NCBI GenBank assembly: GCA_033439295.1
Contig: JAVTLE010000013.1
Location: 2,728,001 to 2,792,000 of the forward strand
Source of the DNA: Deuterostichococcus epilithicus
Taxonomy: Eukaryota > Chlorophyta > Trebouxiophyceae > Prasiolales > Stichococcaceae
Length of the DNA stretch: 64,000 nucleotides
Direction of reading: 5' to 3'
Shown: positions 23,367-37,200 of the stretch, one piece after another
How positions within the stretch are numbered: the first letter of the stretch is position 1
Layout: every line of letters begins with the position of its first letter
Made by a program: the position numbers and the translations under genes
The notes under the pieces: model-generated
What the model was told of the DNA's origin: nothing
The model's database searches: none
Seen by the model: the letters and a program-made list of their open reading frames with translations, nothing else

Positions 23367-25911
23367 TCAAGCTGGCTGCTGCGATGGAGTCGTTGGGTTG
23401 TTATGCCGCGTGCAGACCCACCGTCCTCGAGCTCGCGACATGCAGCACGGGGCGCACATGCCGGCGGCACACGACAGGGCGGCGGGTCTGCCACACATGC
23501 AGTTGAACTTGACTGGAGGGTAGCCAGGCCTACGGCCAGAAACACCGCCGGGTCTGGGATAGCGGTAATTGAGGTCGTCGTAGTAGTTGGACCTGCTCCT
23601 GACATCAGCCCCCACCAGCCGCAGGAGCTGCAGGCACAACGAACTTCGCTCTGAGTGCTGTGCCTCATTCGGAATGAACACTCGTGGCTGTGAGCTGATG
23701 ACAGCCCCTGTCGCAGCGGCTACTGATGCATTATCTAAGCAGATCAAACCTCACTGCTGTCTTGCAGCCCGAAGCATGTCGTGTGTCAGTCGAGCGCACA
23801 CCCGACGAGACAAGCTTGACCAATTCAGGCAGCAGTTGTATCACCTGGACATAGTACACAGCTGAGACAATGTAACAAAGAGTGAAACTTGCCACCTGCT
23901 GCGGAGCCTGGTCCTGTGCACCTTCGTCGTGCAGGTGCACGGCACGCCATCGCAGCATTGCCTCGCGGCGAGCCGCCACCGAGATGCCCTCGGGGTCTTC
24001 GCAGTTGTGGACCCCATCCCGCCTCATCTGCACCACAAGCTTTCTACGTGAAGGTCGTAGTGGATGCTGGATGCAGTGCATCCGCCCTTGTGAGAGCAGC
24101 CCCGCCAGCGGCCAGGTCATGGCAGCATTACTGAAGCAGGCCCCAGAGCAGTTGTGCCACGCCTGCAGGCGGCACTTCAAATTGGGAGTGATCAGCTGGC
24201 AGGGTTGTGCTGATCCCATGAAATTCGAAACCTACCTCCTCGAGGCACGAGTGGTAGTCGGTGTGCTGGAACAGAAATGCGGAATTGCAGAAGGTGTTGG
24301 CGATGGACTCGACTCGAGGTGTGCGGAAACCGGGAGCCACGTCGAGAATGTGCCCACCATCCCACAGCCAGCCGTATGTGATGAACCCCTGCGGTGGTCG
24401 TGCAGACAGCGGCACAAGGGTGGCGCACACTGCAGTGCATGTGTCTTCCACTGACAAAATGCTCAGGGCCTGATGATTGTGCACCCAGCAGCCACGCACA
24501 CCCCCCCACCGCCGTGCACGGGGCTGCAGTAGCACAAGCTCACCTGGGCGGAAGGATCCTCGCTGAAGTCGCTGTAGTCCAGATTCCGTTTCGCCAGAGC
24601 AGCCTGCAGCTCCCGTCACCGCACATTCTCGGGCCGAGCGGCCTCCGCTCGATTCACCGCCATCTTCTTCTGCCGCTTGGCATTGGCGGCCAGGACCTGC
24701 TCGTGGCGGCGCTGCAGGCCGTCCGGGCTGCCAAACTTCCGCCGCGCCGTGTCGATCACGGCCTACGCAAGCACACAAGCAAATAAGCCCTTACAACATT
24801 GCCGCCTCCCATGATGGCATGCCAGCCATCAAGCTCAGCAAGGGAACATTCATAAGCATCATACGAGCAGGTGGATACCGCCATGTGGCGCGCACAGACA
24901 GTTCACCTGCAGCAGGTAGATAGTCTCGACCCGCACGCTTTTGCCGTCGGGCTTGTCGTTGCGCCACACATGATGGCGCTCATGTGCCAGCTGGCTCAGG
25001 TCCCTGTCCGTCAGCCTGCGTCAAAACATATGGTAGTGAGGAAGAGCCGCAGCATCCGGTGATGTAAACAGCGTCTACCTACCTGCAGACATGAACGCTG
25101 TTGGCATGCTCTGCACGCTTCAGCGCGGGTGAACCAGGAAGAAACCGTGAGCGATATCAAAAGCATGCCTGTACTCGGTGCGGGCCTTGGTTTCCTTGAT
25201 TTGCAGCTGCCCTTCCTCCACGACTTGTCGGACGACAGCCAGCGGCACCTGCAACCGTTTGGCACTCATTGTCATGGCAGGCAGCCAGCTGATCACCCCT
25301 GTGCCCATGTAGCACGAGGCATGAACGACCTTCTTGTTGTACAACCGCAGCTGACATCGCATCACAGCCAGTCGAGCGGAGCATTATGCAGGAGCATGCC
25401 CCTCAGCATTGTGATCATGTGCGTGCGCTGGATGTGTCTGCCGCATAACCTGAAAGGCCATCTGGCAGGCAGGCTGCGGCGCCGAGTGGGAGCGATCAAC
25501 AACACAAAGCAGGCAATGTGTCAGGAACTGCACCTGTTGCTCATGCAGCGCGTGCATGAAGGGCTCCAGGCGCCGCTCTGTGGCGGCGCACGACGCCGCC
25601 GGCTTCAGCCCCAGGTCAGCCGCTAGCACCTTCAACTGCTGAAATTGGGTCCGGGCGTCGGTGTCCAGAAGGCGGCTGACAGGGTTGTCTCTGTGCGGTG
25701 AGTACCTCCTGTGTTCGGCAGCGCAGCAATGTTCGAGACAGGCCCAGGCAGATTCCTCGTGCGACGTCGAGCCTCGCGCCAGATAGCGCAGGTTGCAGAG
25801 GTCCTGCGCCACATTGCGGACCGTGCGAAGGTCGTCGAAGCAGACGAGCAGGTCAGCGAGCTGCTGCAAGCAATCGTCGGGCAGCTGCGGCGAAGGTATG
25901 GGCAAAGGCAT
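23367..25911 (-). CDS. F-box-like protein with Cys-rich C-terminus; one in-frame TGA
   Basis: The ATG at 25911 opens with LPDDCLQQLADLLVCFDDLRTVRN, an F-box-like helix pair, followed by DLCNLRYLARG. Later exons (minus order, approximate): 25911-25500; 25360-25125 (VVHASCYMGTGVISWLPAM, KRLQVPLAVVRQVVEEGQ); 25016-24910 (LTDRDLSQLAHERHHVW); 24766-24550 (RRKFGSPDGLQRRHEQVL); 24386-24238; 24045-23898; and a last exon near 23560-23367. That final exon carries C-x-C-x7-C-x3-C-x2-CC-x8-C-x2-H, probably a zinc site. The LTDRDLSQL...RRKFGSP part weakly resembles the C-terminal helix region of XPA-type proteins. A TGA at 24616-24618 interrupts an otherwise open, charged exon with a good donor. Function is unknown beyond a possible ligase adaptor role. 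Confidence 0.5.
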
Positions 25912-27181
25912 TTGTGCCGAGTCGTGGGTTGTCCCGAGAGCGGAGACCACTGGTTGCAGTTCCTTGTTCCCCGTTTGTGGCGAGCACGTTGCACGTTAGC
26001 ATTGTTTCAATCGTTCTTCCAATTCGCCTCCAGTTCGCCTGCAAAAGACGGGGTTAAACAAGTACCGTTGGAAATTTCCAAGGCGGATCAAGGGGCAGTC
26101 AGATTGTACCCACGTGACTCGCGTGCGCCAACAATAAAGCAGATTCTGGAGCAAGTGGCTGGTGCCATTGCTCGCCCGCGCACATCGCTGAACGGCCCAC
26201 AGCTCAGCGCAGATCCAGAGGCACCTGCAGACCGGGGCGAGACCTCCAAGCCACGCAGCCCGGCGTGCCCACCGACTACCATCCCCCAGACCCGGGGGTT
26301 TTTCGTCCAACCCACAGCGCGCTGGACCGTTCGCCGTCGCAGGTGACTGGGGATCTGATGAATTTCTATGTTTTCTACACATAACAGCAGGGGCATCTTG
26401 CCTCGTCCGTCGGGTGGCCGGAGGGTACAACTCCCACTTGGCGTTACCGAACACACGCAACAGAAATCTCCGTGCGCAAAGTATCCAAGCGCCGCCTACA
26501 AGACTGTGCTGATGCAACGCCTGCTCAATCGCGGCGTGCCAACGCCTGAGATGGCTCGCGCATTACGCACTTCCATTTCGTGGATTGGGGGGTTTGGGGG
26601 GTGGCCACCTGCTACCTGCTGCAGCTGCGCCGTACTTGCTGCTTGCAATTCATGCGATACGGTTGCTCCTGGTTCGAGACCTGGGAGGGTCCGTCCTGCC
26701 CATGTGCCACTTTCGGGCCAGTGACAGGGATAGGGGATGTCGGGCGTATCTAGCGTTCAATTGCCGTCCTTGGCGCGCGGCTGTGTGCCCTATGTTATTC
26801 AAGACTACTGGCATCTCTGTGCATGCGCTGAGGTAACGGGTCGCCACGCCTGTGGGGCATGCTGGCTGATTTGTACACGTTGGGCCGACAGCATGTGCCC
26901 GTCGATCCTGCGACGTCCAGGCCGTCGCGGTTTGCAACCTTATTTTTGTCGCATTTCACGCGCAGTTCGTTTCTCGGGCGCTGTGTTTATCAGGCATCGG
27001 CTGATGGAGCTGCTTCCTGCGGGCGTCGCGTCAGACGCTTACAATGCCTGTGTCCCCTGCAGGCGGTCTGACCAGGCAGAAGAGGCACGAGCGGCGGTCA
27101 CGTCCCCCCAGCAAACGCACCTGCACAGGCCCGGGCATCCACGGCGCAGTTCCGCAGATTACGGCTGCACACTGAGGCACG
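25912..27181. other. Divergent intergenic region, no gene recognised
   Basis: This 1.27 kb lies between the starts of two divergent genes. No frame shows a conserved domain or a plausible exon with splice ends. A B-box-like GGTTCGAGACC at about 26671 was checked and does not sit in a tRNA fold. It presumably holds both promoters. Confidence 0.45.
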
Positions 27182-30100
27182 ATGTGGGCGGCCGCCGCGC
27201 TGTCGCCGCGGCGGCGGCTGCCGCCATCGTACCTGCCCCCGCCACAGCTGCCACCGCAGGACCTGCAGCGGGCCAGCTCCGTGGAGTTGGACGTCGCCAA
27301 ACTGGCGCACCTTAAATTGTCGCTGCACCTGGGCGGCCATTGCGAGGGTGAGGGCGGTGATAGCCCCGCGCCACGCTCGCCACCAGCGTCTGAGCGCACC
27401 CGCTTCACGAGCCACACCTCCAGCAGGTGAGGACTGCCACAACGCGAGGAAACTTAGTCTCACAAAATTCGGGCTTGGCCATGCCAGACAAGGCTCTGCT
27501 CTGCTAGTGGGCGTCCCAAACGGCCCTGTGCGCCGCCGGGAGCATGAGGGGGAAGAGGGGGAAGTAGGCAGTACGAGATTGGAACAATTGTCGTACTCTG
27601 CTGACCAGGCGGTGACGGGAACAGAACCCTGTAGACAGCCAGCCAGCCTCTGGCTGACTAGCAAGCACAACGGGTGTGAAGTGGTTGCGCGCCGCGCTTG
27701 TGTGTTCAGATCTGCCGTGTGTCCTCCTCAGCTGTGAAGGATGTGGCGACACCCGGGCAGCCACCCTAGGTTGAGAAAACTTCGTCGAGGTGATTGTAAA
27801 CGTCTTTCACCTCTCTGCTTGCAGCTCCAGTAGTCTGGACGGTGGGACACCGGACTCGAGTGCTGCCAATGAGGCGCTGGCGGCCTCAGCACTGGCGCCG
27901 GACGCCTGCAGTGGCGGAATGCCAGATGGCAGCGGCTTCCGGTCCCCTGACAACGTCTGCAGCAGCGGATGCGGCTCCTCCACCTGCGATGCCATCGTCT
28001 CCCAGCCGCACGGCTCCGACATTGCGGCAGCCTCAGCAGCTCACACAGCACCAAAAACAGCGGCGGCCGTTGTGCCGGCCCACGGCGGCAGCAGCCCAGA
28101 TGGCCGGTCGGACGGCGGCGGCGGCGGCGCCGTCGTGACCAGCCCCTTCGCCGCTGCTGGCGCCCAGGAGGCGTGGCACACTCAGCACTCTTTTGTCGAT
28201 CGCTCCACGTCAACCGCATCCTCTGCCGGCACGGCTGGCGACCTGGGCGCCCCGACTCGCGCCCGGCTGGCGGCGGTGCCGCCTACGACGCCGCAGCACA
28301 GCGCCGCGCCGCTGCCGCCGCTGTCGATGCCGCAGCTCGGTACCCCACCGTCCTCTGCCGAGGCTGCTGCCAGTGACCTGCCGCCACGGCCGCCGCCCAC
28401 AAGCCGCGTCCCGCCGCTGTGGGCTCCCGGCAGTGGCAGCCTCGACGGAGCGCTGCAGGTCTCTGCCAGTAGCGCAGGCAGCCTGCGGCGTGCCAGCAGC
28501 GGCAGCGGCAGCGGCGACAGCCCCGGCTGGCATTCGTCCCGCGTCGCGCCGGTGCCTGAGCGGCAGGCCGGCAGCGATAGCCCTGGCGGCAACACCGTCA
28601 TCCACAGCCACCAGCCAAGGCACCGGGATTTTGACGGCCTTGCTGGCATTCGGCGGTCCATTCTTCACGTGCCCGCCAGTGCGCCGCACTCGCCGCGGCT
28701 CGGAGCTGGCACCCCGCCCGGCGCAACCGGGCTGCCGCCGCGGCGGCGGCAGCTCAGCTGGGACGCCGGCTCATCGCCGCTGGGGGGCAGCCCCCTCCGC
28801 GGCCTGGCACCGGAAGTTCGAGGCTACTGCTCGGCCGATTTTGGCATTGCGGCGGTGGCGACAGTAGAAACGCAGGAGGCCCAGTTCTTCGACCCGAGCG
28901 CGCACGCGGCGCGGCTGAGACAGGAGCGCATCGGAAACCCAGGAGCCCCTGGCGCGGCCGAGTGGCGGGGGGAGGTGCCCGCCTGGTCGTGGACGCCGCA
29001 GCGCGACGCCATCCAGGCTGCAGGTGGGCCGCAGCCATACGCGCAAGTCACTGTTCCACGATGCACTATCTGCTGCTGGTCCAAGCGTGGCCTGCATGTG
29101 GTGGGTGCCTGCAGCCGCCTGTCCCCATTCTCCCAATGCAGCCCAGACCACCCACAGTTCGGTCACCCGCAGCCGCAGGCCCTGCCGGCGCGGGACTTCC
29201 CAACACCTGTCGACGCTGCAGACCTTCGAGGAACGAGCTCACCCCTTTATCCAAATGCTGCCGCAGCGCCCCCGCCGGCAGCCGGGGCGTCTGCCGCGGC
29301 GGAGGCGGCCGCCGAAGCGCAGCACTTGGCGCGCGAGCAGCGGTGGCGGCACCAGCGGCGCGCCATAGAGCTGGGCCATGCCGCGGCACGGGAGGCGGCC
29401 AAGGCGAAGGCGGCGGCGCACGCTGCGGCAGCTGCCAGGGCGCGGGAGGCGGCCGCTGCCCGGGGCCGCGCCATCGCAGGTGCTGATGCCTGGGCGCTTC
29501 TCCCGAATGCTGCGAGGTCGCCTTGCTGGAACACCGACAGCCACCAGGAACACCATGCCTTGAGGACCAGCTTTGATGAGCACGCCGCGTTGCTGGCGCA
29601 ATGCTCCATCCTTGCACACCTACTTGACACAACTTCTCTTATCATTGCCAAGGGCAACCTGATCAGGACTGTGACCCGGGTCTGGTATTGCTGTGCAGCG
29701 GCGTGCTTCGCGCTCGGCGCAGCCGCCGGCCTGCAGATGGCCGCACAGCAGAAGCAGGACGCGCTGGCGGCGGCCACCGCTGGCAGTGCGCCGCTGTCGT
29801 CGAACGCGCAGATCGAGGCAGTGGCACAGCGCGCATTGTCGGCACAGGCGGCGGCGCCGGACAGCCCTGGCAGCTGCCGCAGGTGACCGTCTGCAGGGCG
29901 TGCCGCAATTCCTTGCCTTTTACATTGTGTTTTGCACCCAATCTGCAGCCTCAATGTCAGATGCATGGTTCTCCGCCTTTGAAGTCGGTTGCTCGTGAAT
30001 GGTTGTCCGTGCCATCGTGCCAGCGTCCCCAGCACGCTGCTGCGCATGTATGTGACCGCTCTGACGTGTCCCTCCTTCCTGCGCTGCAGGGTGTCCTTCC

Positions 30101-33100
30101 GGACGGATGGCTCCGTCTCGCCCGTGGCCCACAGCCCCGCGATGCCGTCTAGGATGGGCCAGGCCCGCTCTTCCAAGTCCGAAGGGTGCGCAAAGTGGTG
30201 CTTTGCAGTCCTGGGCTGCTCACGGCTCAAGTGTGTGCCAGCATGTGCGCGGGTTCTGTGCCTCTGGACCAGTCCACCAGCTACACTGTCACAAGGAGGC
30301 AAGCCAAGGCCGAGCTCACAGCTGCGCTGCGGTCTTGGCGCAAGCATGCTCCGCTGTGAATCTCCATTTCATTGCAAGCCCCAGGCCCTGCTCGTCCTGC
30401 CCGTCACCGTCCAGCTGACAACTTGCTAAGCCTGCTTGGCCCCTCGCGCAGGATCGTGAACTTTGCTGCCGCCAAGGCCGCCAGCAAGGTCGCGCTAGCT
30501 GGCGTGCGCGCCGGCTTCGAGCGTGCCGGCGCTGCCAAGCTGCACTTCGAGGCGATGCAACGGCGCGCCGGCGGTGGCCGCTGCGCCGCAGTCGTCACTG
30601 CCGCGCTGCAGCGTGTGACCGACCAGCGACAGACTGTCTTCAAGGTGGGCAGCACGAACTGCCTTCAGACCTTCGATGAAGCGACTGGTCGTCCGGGATA
30701 TTCCCGGAGCCCCTGCACGGACAAACTGCATTGCTGTCCAGCGAATGCAGTCGCCAGCACAATGTAATGAGGGTGCTCCGCCGCACATTCCAGTCACCTG
30801 CATCACCAATCACGCAAGCCCCACCGCTGCGGGCTGACCAGCCCATCTCCATCAGCCATGCAGCCACAGCCTTCCCCGGTTGAGGACTGTCGGTTCCACC
30901 ACCCTGCAGGCGCACTACCAGTACCTGCTGTTCCTGCGCAACACCTTCGAGCGCGGCGCGGCGGCAGCAGCTGCTGCGCCCGGCGGCGGCGCCGCCGCCG
31001 AGCTGGCCGAGGCCATGTGCCGTGAGTCGCGCGCCCTTCGCCGCGCCCTGGACCTCGAGGTGGGTCATCGTCACTGTTGTTGCAGCACATTCAACGCAAC
31101 TCCTTGGGCAGCGGCTGAGCTTGAGGCACAGTGAGTCGAGCGTCGGGATGGAGGCCTCCCCCCGCAGACGCGCCAGCAGCGACAGCACGTCACGCAGGTG
31201 GCAGAGGGTGCAGCCGGCACCGCGCGCTGGGCATTGGGCCATGCGCCGCTGCTGTTGCCGTGTATTGACATTTACACCCCAACTGGAGCATCTGGACATA
31301 TGGCTGTTGCGCCACCCCTCGGCCATGAGCAGAGCGGCCTGCTGCCTGCAGCTGTTTTGTTGGCCTCCACAGCCTTGAAACTCGTGCCAGGTGTTGCCAT
31401 GGGGAAAGGCGATCCGCTGCCGGCGTCCTCAAGTGCAGATGCTGCCTGCTGCCAGGTGCGGGAGACGAGGGTGGTGTGCAAGGGCTGGTCGGAGCGCCTT
31501 GCGTGGCTCGACAGGGAGGCGTCGGGCTCAGAGAAGCTGCGGCACGCGCTGCTGTCGGTCCACAGCCGCCTGGAGAGCATCAACGCGCCCTTCGCCCAGG
31601 TGCAGAGTCGCTTCCTGCTGCCGTTACCGTGCCGCTTCCTCGAGGTCCCAGGGTTGTGCATGTTGTGCATATCTGAGCACTGAGTAGTCGCCATGGGCTC
31701 GTCGCTGTGCGATCGCGCACTGGTCGGTCGGGAACCATTCCGCGTGCTGAAACCCTCATTCGAGGGCTGACCCCTGGTATCAGGTTGCCTGCGCGCGCCT
31801 GCGCCAGGCTGCGCGTCTCGATGATCATCACTTGGGTTTCGGGCCCCTTGATCTGTGCTGTGCTGTCAAGACGCAGTGCCCCAAGAAACGAGCAAACCCT
31901 GTGCCGCAGGCTGTGTCCGCACTGGACGACATCTTCCAGGCGCTGCTGCGCCCGTCGCCGGGCAAGCCGCAGCCGCAGCCCATATTCGACTCGGCGCCGG
32001 CGCGTGCGGCAGATGCGGCGCCGATGCCGCTGCAGCGCACCGCCTCTGCTGTAGCCGACACGGCCCAAGTGTGTGTTCTCGCCTGGTGCTGGATTCTGCA
32101 CCCACTTTATTGCCTGCCCAGCAACACACTTAGCTGCATCTGGCGACCTGACTGCAGCGCAGTCGATGGAGCGCAGCAGCCAGTGTAGACTTGGATTCCA
32201 GCATACGATTCTGTCGAGGATGTATATCCTGATAAGATGGTGAAGCCCGACAGCCTCCTGACCTGTACATGCTGGCTGCCGATCAGGTCACGCCGCGTGG
32301 GCAGCCGCTGCGCTCGGCGCTGCGCCGCGGCGGCAGCGGCAGCGGCAGCGGTCTACTGTCCGGGGGGCTGCATCCAGACGGTGGCGGCGGCAGCCCGTCG
32401 AGCCCGCTGCCGGCGGGCGCCCTTTTTGTGACCTCGCCGCTGCCGCCGCTCAGCCCGACGGCCTCAACGGCGCGGCTCAGCCCTCGCAGCCCCACCAAGG
32501 GAGGCGCTGCCCATCAGGCGGCGCCCGCGACGGCGACGCCGGCAGCGTCGGGAATGGCGGCTTCGACGACGGCAGACGCCGACGAACCGCAGCAGCCGGG
32601 TGGCGGCGGCGGCGGCGGCAGGGAATCGGACCTGCAGAAGCAACTCATGGCCAGCCTGCAGCAGCTGGCAGAGGTGCTAGAGTTGCTCAGGCACACCTTG
32701 CCTGCCCAGCTCGCATGCTCTGCAGGCGGAGGTTGCATGACCCGGAGGCGGCCATTCTCTCATCTCGAAGGCCTGGTGCTGACCTGCGCTTTTGGCGGCG
32801 CCCGCAGGCGCGGACGCACCTGGCGGCACGCACGACGGAGGTGTCAGCAATGCGGGCGCGCGTCACGCTGCAGCAGTCGTATATCGAGCAGCTGGAGGAC
32901 CTGCAGAATGGCTGGCAGGGTGCGCTTCAATGCCATGGAACATTACCTTTGGGGGGTCTCCCAATTGCTGCCTGTTCCTGCATCCTGTGTCAAGCTTTAG
33001 AGGTGCGATGTGCCCACAAGGACTTTTGACACAGTGGATACTATGTTCCAAATTATAGTTGGGGTCCCGCTGGTCTGCCGTGCTGAAGAATTCCCCAAAG

Positions 33101-33402
33101 TTGACGGAGTCAGTAACTACAACGATGCAAGGTCGTGCGCCTGGCTGTGTGATGCCCAGGAGAGGGCAAAGATATGGACGGGATCTCACAGCAAGGACCA
33201 CACAGCAAAAACACCGTGACACAAGATGTTGCTGCGCGCTGCTGCAGGCGAGAGCGGCTGCACCACGCCCACGCGTGGCGGCCGTGTGTCGGGAGAGTTC
33301 GCCCAGCTGGCGCCTGGGCCCGGCATGGTGGCCCTGCGGCGCAGCCTCAGCGGGACCTTCGGCAGCAGCAACAGCCTGGCCTGCTGGAATGAATCATCAT
33401 GA
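27182..33402 (+). CDS. Hypothetical protein, long low-complexity N-terminal half, helical C-terminal half
   Basis: The ATG at 27182 opens an exon to ~27426, followed by a very long exon from ~27825 to ~29021 that is rich in Ser, Ala, Gly, Pro and short motifs such as GSPLRGL and SPLGG. Downstream exons (about 29190-29479, 29697-29883, 30090-30187, 30452-30642, 30911-31060, 31456-31600, 31905-32069, 32275-32705, 32810-32925, 33250-33402) encode Ala/Arg-rich helices, one hydrophobic stretch (CFALGAAAGLQMAA), and helical segments such as KLRHALLSVHSRLESI and LQQLAEVLELLRHTL that could form coiled coils. The final exon ends NSLACWNESS with TGA at 33400-33402. I recognise no family. Composition suggests a largely disordered scaffold-like protein; this is inference. 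Some of these exons may belong to introns and vice versa. Confidence 0.5.
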
Positions 33403-34260
33403 GCTGAAACGTCAACGATGAGCACAAACTTTGCTGGGTGACGGCGGCTGCGGCATCTGTGTCTGCGGAACGTCAGGGCGAGAAGGCGCCTGTCTATCGT
33501 GACATCCGGCAGCCGGCGCTGGGTACTGCCCGCCGGGAGACCAAGGCGAGCTTGTCGACTTGAAGATTTGGCGGGTGGCAGCCAGCTTTGCGGCAGCTGC
33601 AGTAGAGGCATGTGTAGCATGTACTGGGCGTTTGTTCATTGCACACTGATACACTAATGTTTTACTGAACAAGTGGCAGCACGCCATATGGTTCGATCCC
33701 ACCACGGGAGACGAAGATCTCCGTCCTGTTTCTCGACAAAACTTGCTTGTGTCGTTGAGTTTGGTTTGGATGATGATCTTAGGGACCAGTGCATGTGTGT
33801 TGCACCTCGTGTTTTGCCCCCACAACCGCATGGGAACCGATGCTACCCAAGTGCATGTGCTGCCGCCTACGGTGTCGCCGTCTGATTGGGAGAGACATGG
33901 CGTGAACATGCACTGCTGCTGCCGTGACTGGGGACCCGCCTGTATACTCTGCCAGTCAGCAGTGAAGTCAGTGAGTCTCAGTCTCCCTGGGAAGATGGGA
34001 CCACCTTGATTCGCCTCGGACCCTTGCAAGTGAGTGTGGCCAGCTATTGCCACGTTCCCTGCCATCCCCCGGCGCGTTCATCATCGGATAATTTCACAGA
34101 TCCGCACAATCTGCGGCACACTCCTCCGAATTTCCACCTCCAGCCACACTCCACCACAGACTGCCTTCCTCGTTCGCCGCCTGGACAGCACCCAGAGCAA
34201 CGAGAGTGCCCTGGCGACAGCGTAAAGCCAGAGGCAGTCTAGTGCGACAACACCCCCAAC
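33403..34260. other. Spacer, no gene recognised
   Basis: No convincing exon on either strand. A GGTTCGATCCC at 33690 resembles a tRNA B box but the flanks do not pair as a T arm. It contains the promoter of the Ala-rich gene; the base context at its start (CCCCCAACATGG) is a good initiation context. Confidence 0.45.
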
Positions 34261-37200
34261 ATGGCCTCATCCGGCCTCCTGTCCGTTGTATTTGCCGCGT
34301 TTGTCGCCGTGCTGGTGGCCTCCCCAGCCCTCATCCCCTCCACAGGTGCCGTGCGATTGTTGACCCGTCCAATGCAAAGGCGCGGCTGTCAAGGTTGCAG
34401 ACGTCAATTGTGCATCAACAGCTGCATTCAGCTGTCTTGCTTTAGCGGCCACGAGGTAGTCCGCCTCTTGCAGCTGCCGCTGTGCGTGTCGTCGCTGTGG
34501 ATTCGCAAGCGAGGCATGATGCCAGCTAGATGCTCGTGGAACGTGAAGGATCACGTGCTAGCATATTCTACGATGCAATGTGCCATCTGACCGCCGGACT
34601 TTCCGCATCTCTGCTGATTGTTCGCTGCCATCTGCCGTTCCGTTGTTGAAAGGCTGGTGTAGTTGCAATCTGGGCTGGGCCTGCAGCGTCTTGTCAGCAC
34701 CAAGTGACGCCCGTTCTGTCATACCTGATATGATCCACGAGGTGCCACTTATCATGTCTGTGTGCAGCCGCGATGCTGGCCAGGGGCCCGTTCGAGATTG
34801 ACACCTTCCAGCCGTACCTGGTCGCCAAGCGCCACCTGCTGCAGGCGCGCAGACACAACCTTGCCTGACCTTGCTTCTATCTGCTGCCGCAACTCCAGCC
34901 TCAGAATGCCAGCAGGTGCTTCTGATATATTCCGGATATTCCGGATAGATAATCCATGCTCATTCCTCACATCAACTAGGTCCAGCACCTGACTGCATTC
35001 GAGTTGGCAGCTCTGCAGGGTAACAGTGGCGCTGCCGCCGCCGCTGCCGCTGCATCAGCGGCCACAGGCACGCACCTCGCATACCGTATCAGTTTTGCTT
35101 GTACAGCAAATGAGCCCATCGGCTTGTACCAGCGATGAACTCGCTCCCCGATTTCCCACGCCGCACTCCGCCATCACAAGAGCGGCATACCAGCGCCATG
35201 CCGTCCAGGGGTGCTCTGCGACAAGCCATTTGAAGCTGGCAAAACGGCCTGAGAGCATGTTTTCTGCAGGCGCCGCAACTGCTGCCGCCGCCGCTGCCGC
35301 CGCCACAGGTACTATATTATCAATGCCTGGCACGAGTTGCTGGCTGCTGTACAGGTCGCTGGAATATATTTAAAGCACGGTTAACTGAGCAGCATGATGA
35401 TTCCTCAAGCCAATTGCATGGCAGGACGTTTTGACACCGCACTGCGGCTCCGTTTGCTGGCAAGCAGTTCGTGACACCAGCAGTGACGGCGCAGCAGGTG
35501 GTTGCGCGGCGTCTGAAACTCCATCAAACAAAAGTTCCAGCAATACCGAGGCTCGCTCAATCACCCTGCCACTCCACTTCCTGCAGGCACCTCTTCCGCC
35601 GCCTCGGCAGCAGCCGCTGCCACTTCCGCAGGCAGAACGGCCAGCGCTGCTGCCGCCGCTGCTTCCGCTGCTGGCCAGGTGCGTGATACCACATCCATAC
35701 AGGTGGAAGACGTGCCTATCTACAAGACATTTGGACTTGCAGGCACATTGCAGACTCTTGTTAAACCTTATATCGATTCCAACGCAGGGTACCGCTGCCG
35801 CCTCTGCAGCGGCCGCAGGCTCCGCTGCCGCTGCTGCCGCAGCCGCAGCGACCGGCAACAACACCGCCACCGCCGCCTCGGCTGCCGCCGCCGCGACCAG
35901 CAATGCGGGCTGCGCCGCCTCCGCTGCCGTTGCCGCCGCGGGGGGCTCCTCCGCTGCCTCGGCGGCAGCCGCTGCCTCTGTGACAGCCACGGTCTCTGCC
36001 TCTGCGGCTGCCCGCGCCGCTACCGCCACTGGAACTGTCTCGGCCTCGGCTGCCGCGGCAGCTGCTAGCGCAGTTGCCGTCACAAGTGTGCCTCGCCCTG
36101 CACTCGCATGCATCTACAGGATGTCTGTCTGCCGGCGGACTTTGGCGAGCCGCGCTGAAGATTGCTTCGACTTTGCTGGTGTCGCTTGCTGATGTGGTTG
36201 CACTTTCGAGAACACATCTGGCGTGCTGAATATTGACAGCATTCCACATGTACAATGCTGTGTGACGTCAGCAGTGGAAGCCCTTCACTGACCTCGTTGC
36301 ATATCGGCCACTGCAGCCTCTGCGACTGCCGCTGGAGCTGCCGCTGTGGGCGCGTCGGCTGCGGGTGCCGCTGCTTCCAGTGCTGCTGCGTCTGCTTCGG
36401 CTGCCGCAAGTGCGAGCTCAAGCGGAAACTCGGCTGCAGCTGCTTCAGCTGCGGCAAGGTGATTGCCGAAGCATCAGAAATGCGCTTCTCATGCGATGGC
36501 TGGCTTGGGACATGCACGACCCACCCTCAGCAGTGCACGGCGCTGATATGGATCCTGCAGCATGGAGAGAGCCAACGCACGAGCAGCAGACCTCTCACTC
36601 TTCACGGTCATGAGTCGGCTCGGCATTTTGTGCAGCTCGACTGCCGGCGCGGCCGCTTCAGCGTCAGCGGCTGCCTCTTCTGCCGGCGCCTCCGTCTCTG
36701 CATCTGCAGCCGCCGGAGCCGCTGTGGCCTCTGCTGCGGCTGCGTCTGCCTCCGCATCTGCCGCGAGCGCTGCCACGAGTGCGGCGCCAAGCCCCTCGCA
36801 GTTCAGAGACGTGCTTATAAACGGGTCAGGCTGAGGGAGCGCAGTAAGTCGGTCTGTACAGTAACGGTAACTGTGTTTCATGCACCTACACATGTGGAAC
36901 AAACAACTGCTGTCTGGCGTCCGCAGCTGGCGGAAGCGCCGCCGCCTCCGCCTCCGCCACGGCGTCAGCAGTCGCCTCCGCCACCGCAGCAGTGGCCGCT
37001 TCAGCGTCTGCGGCAGGGGCCTCGTCGGCCGCTGCGGCAGCGAGCAGCGCCGCTGGCGCCGCCTCGTCTGCGGCATCCGCAGGTGCACAAGTGTTAGCCC
37101 AGTCAAACCTGCATCCGGATCAACTGGTGTCTGCATCAGCTGCTGAGACAATTTGAACGACCGGCTGGCTAACCTCCTCGTTTGGCCAGATAATTCGCTA

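Noticed and set aside
26671-26681. tRNA B-box match GGTTCGAGACC
   Set aside because: The flanks do not give a five-pair T arm and no acceptor or anticodon arm is found upstream.
33690-33700. tRNA B-box match GGTTCGATCCC
   Set aside because: No T-arm pairing and no A box at a suitable distance.
36600-36830. Cys/Arg-rich frame over the Ala-rich gene, resembling a metallothionein
   Set aside because: It is the shifted frame of GCN/TGC-rich Ala-Ser codons; the Ala frame has the signal peptide and splice sites.
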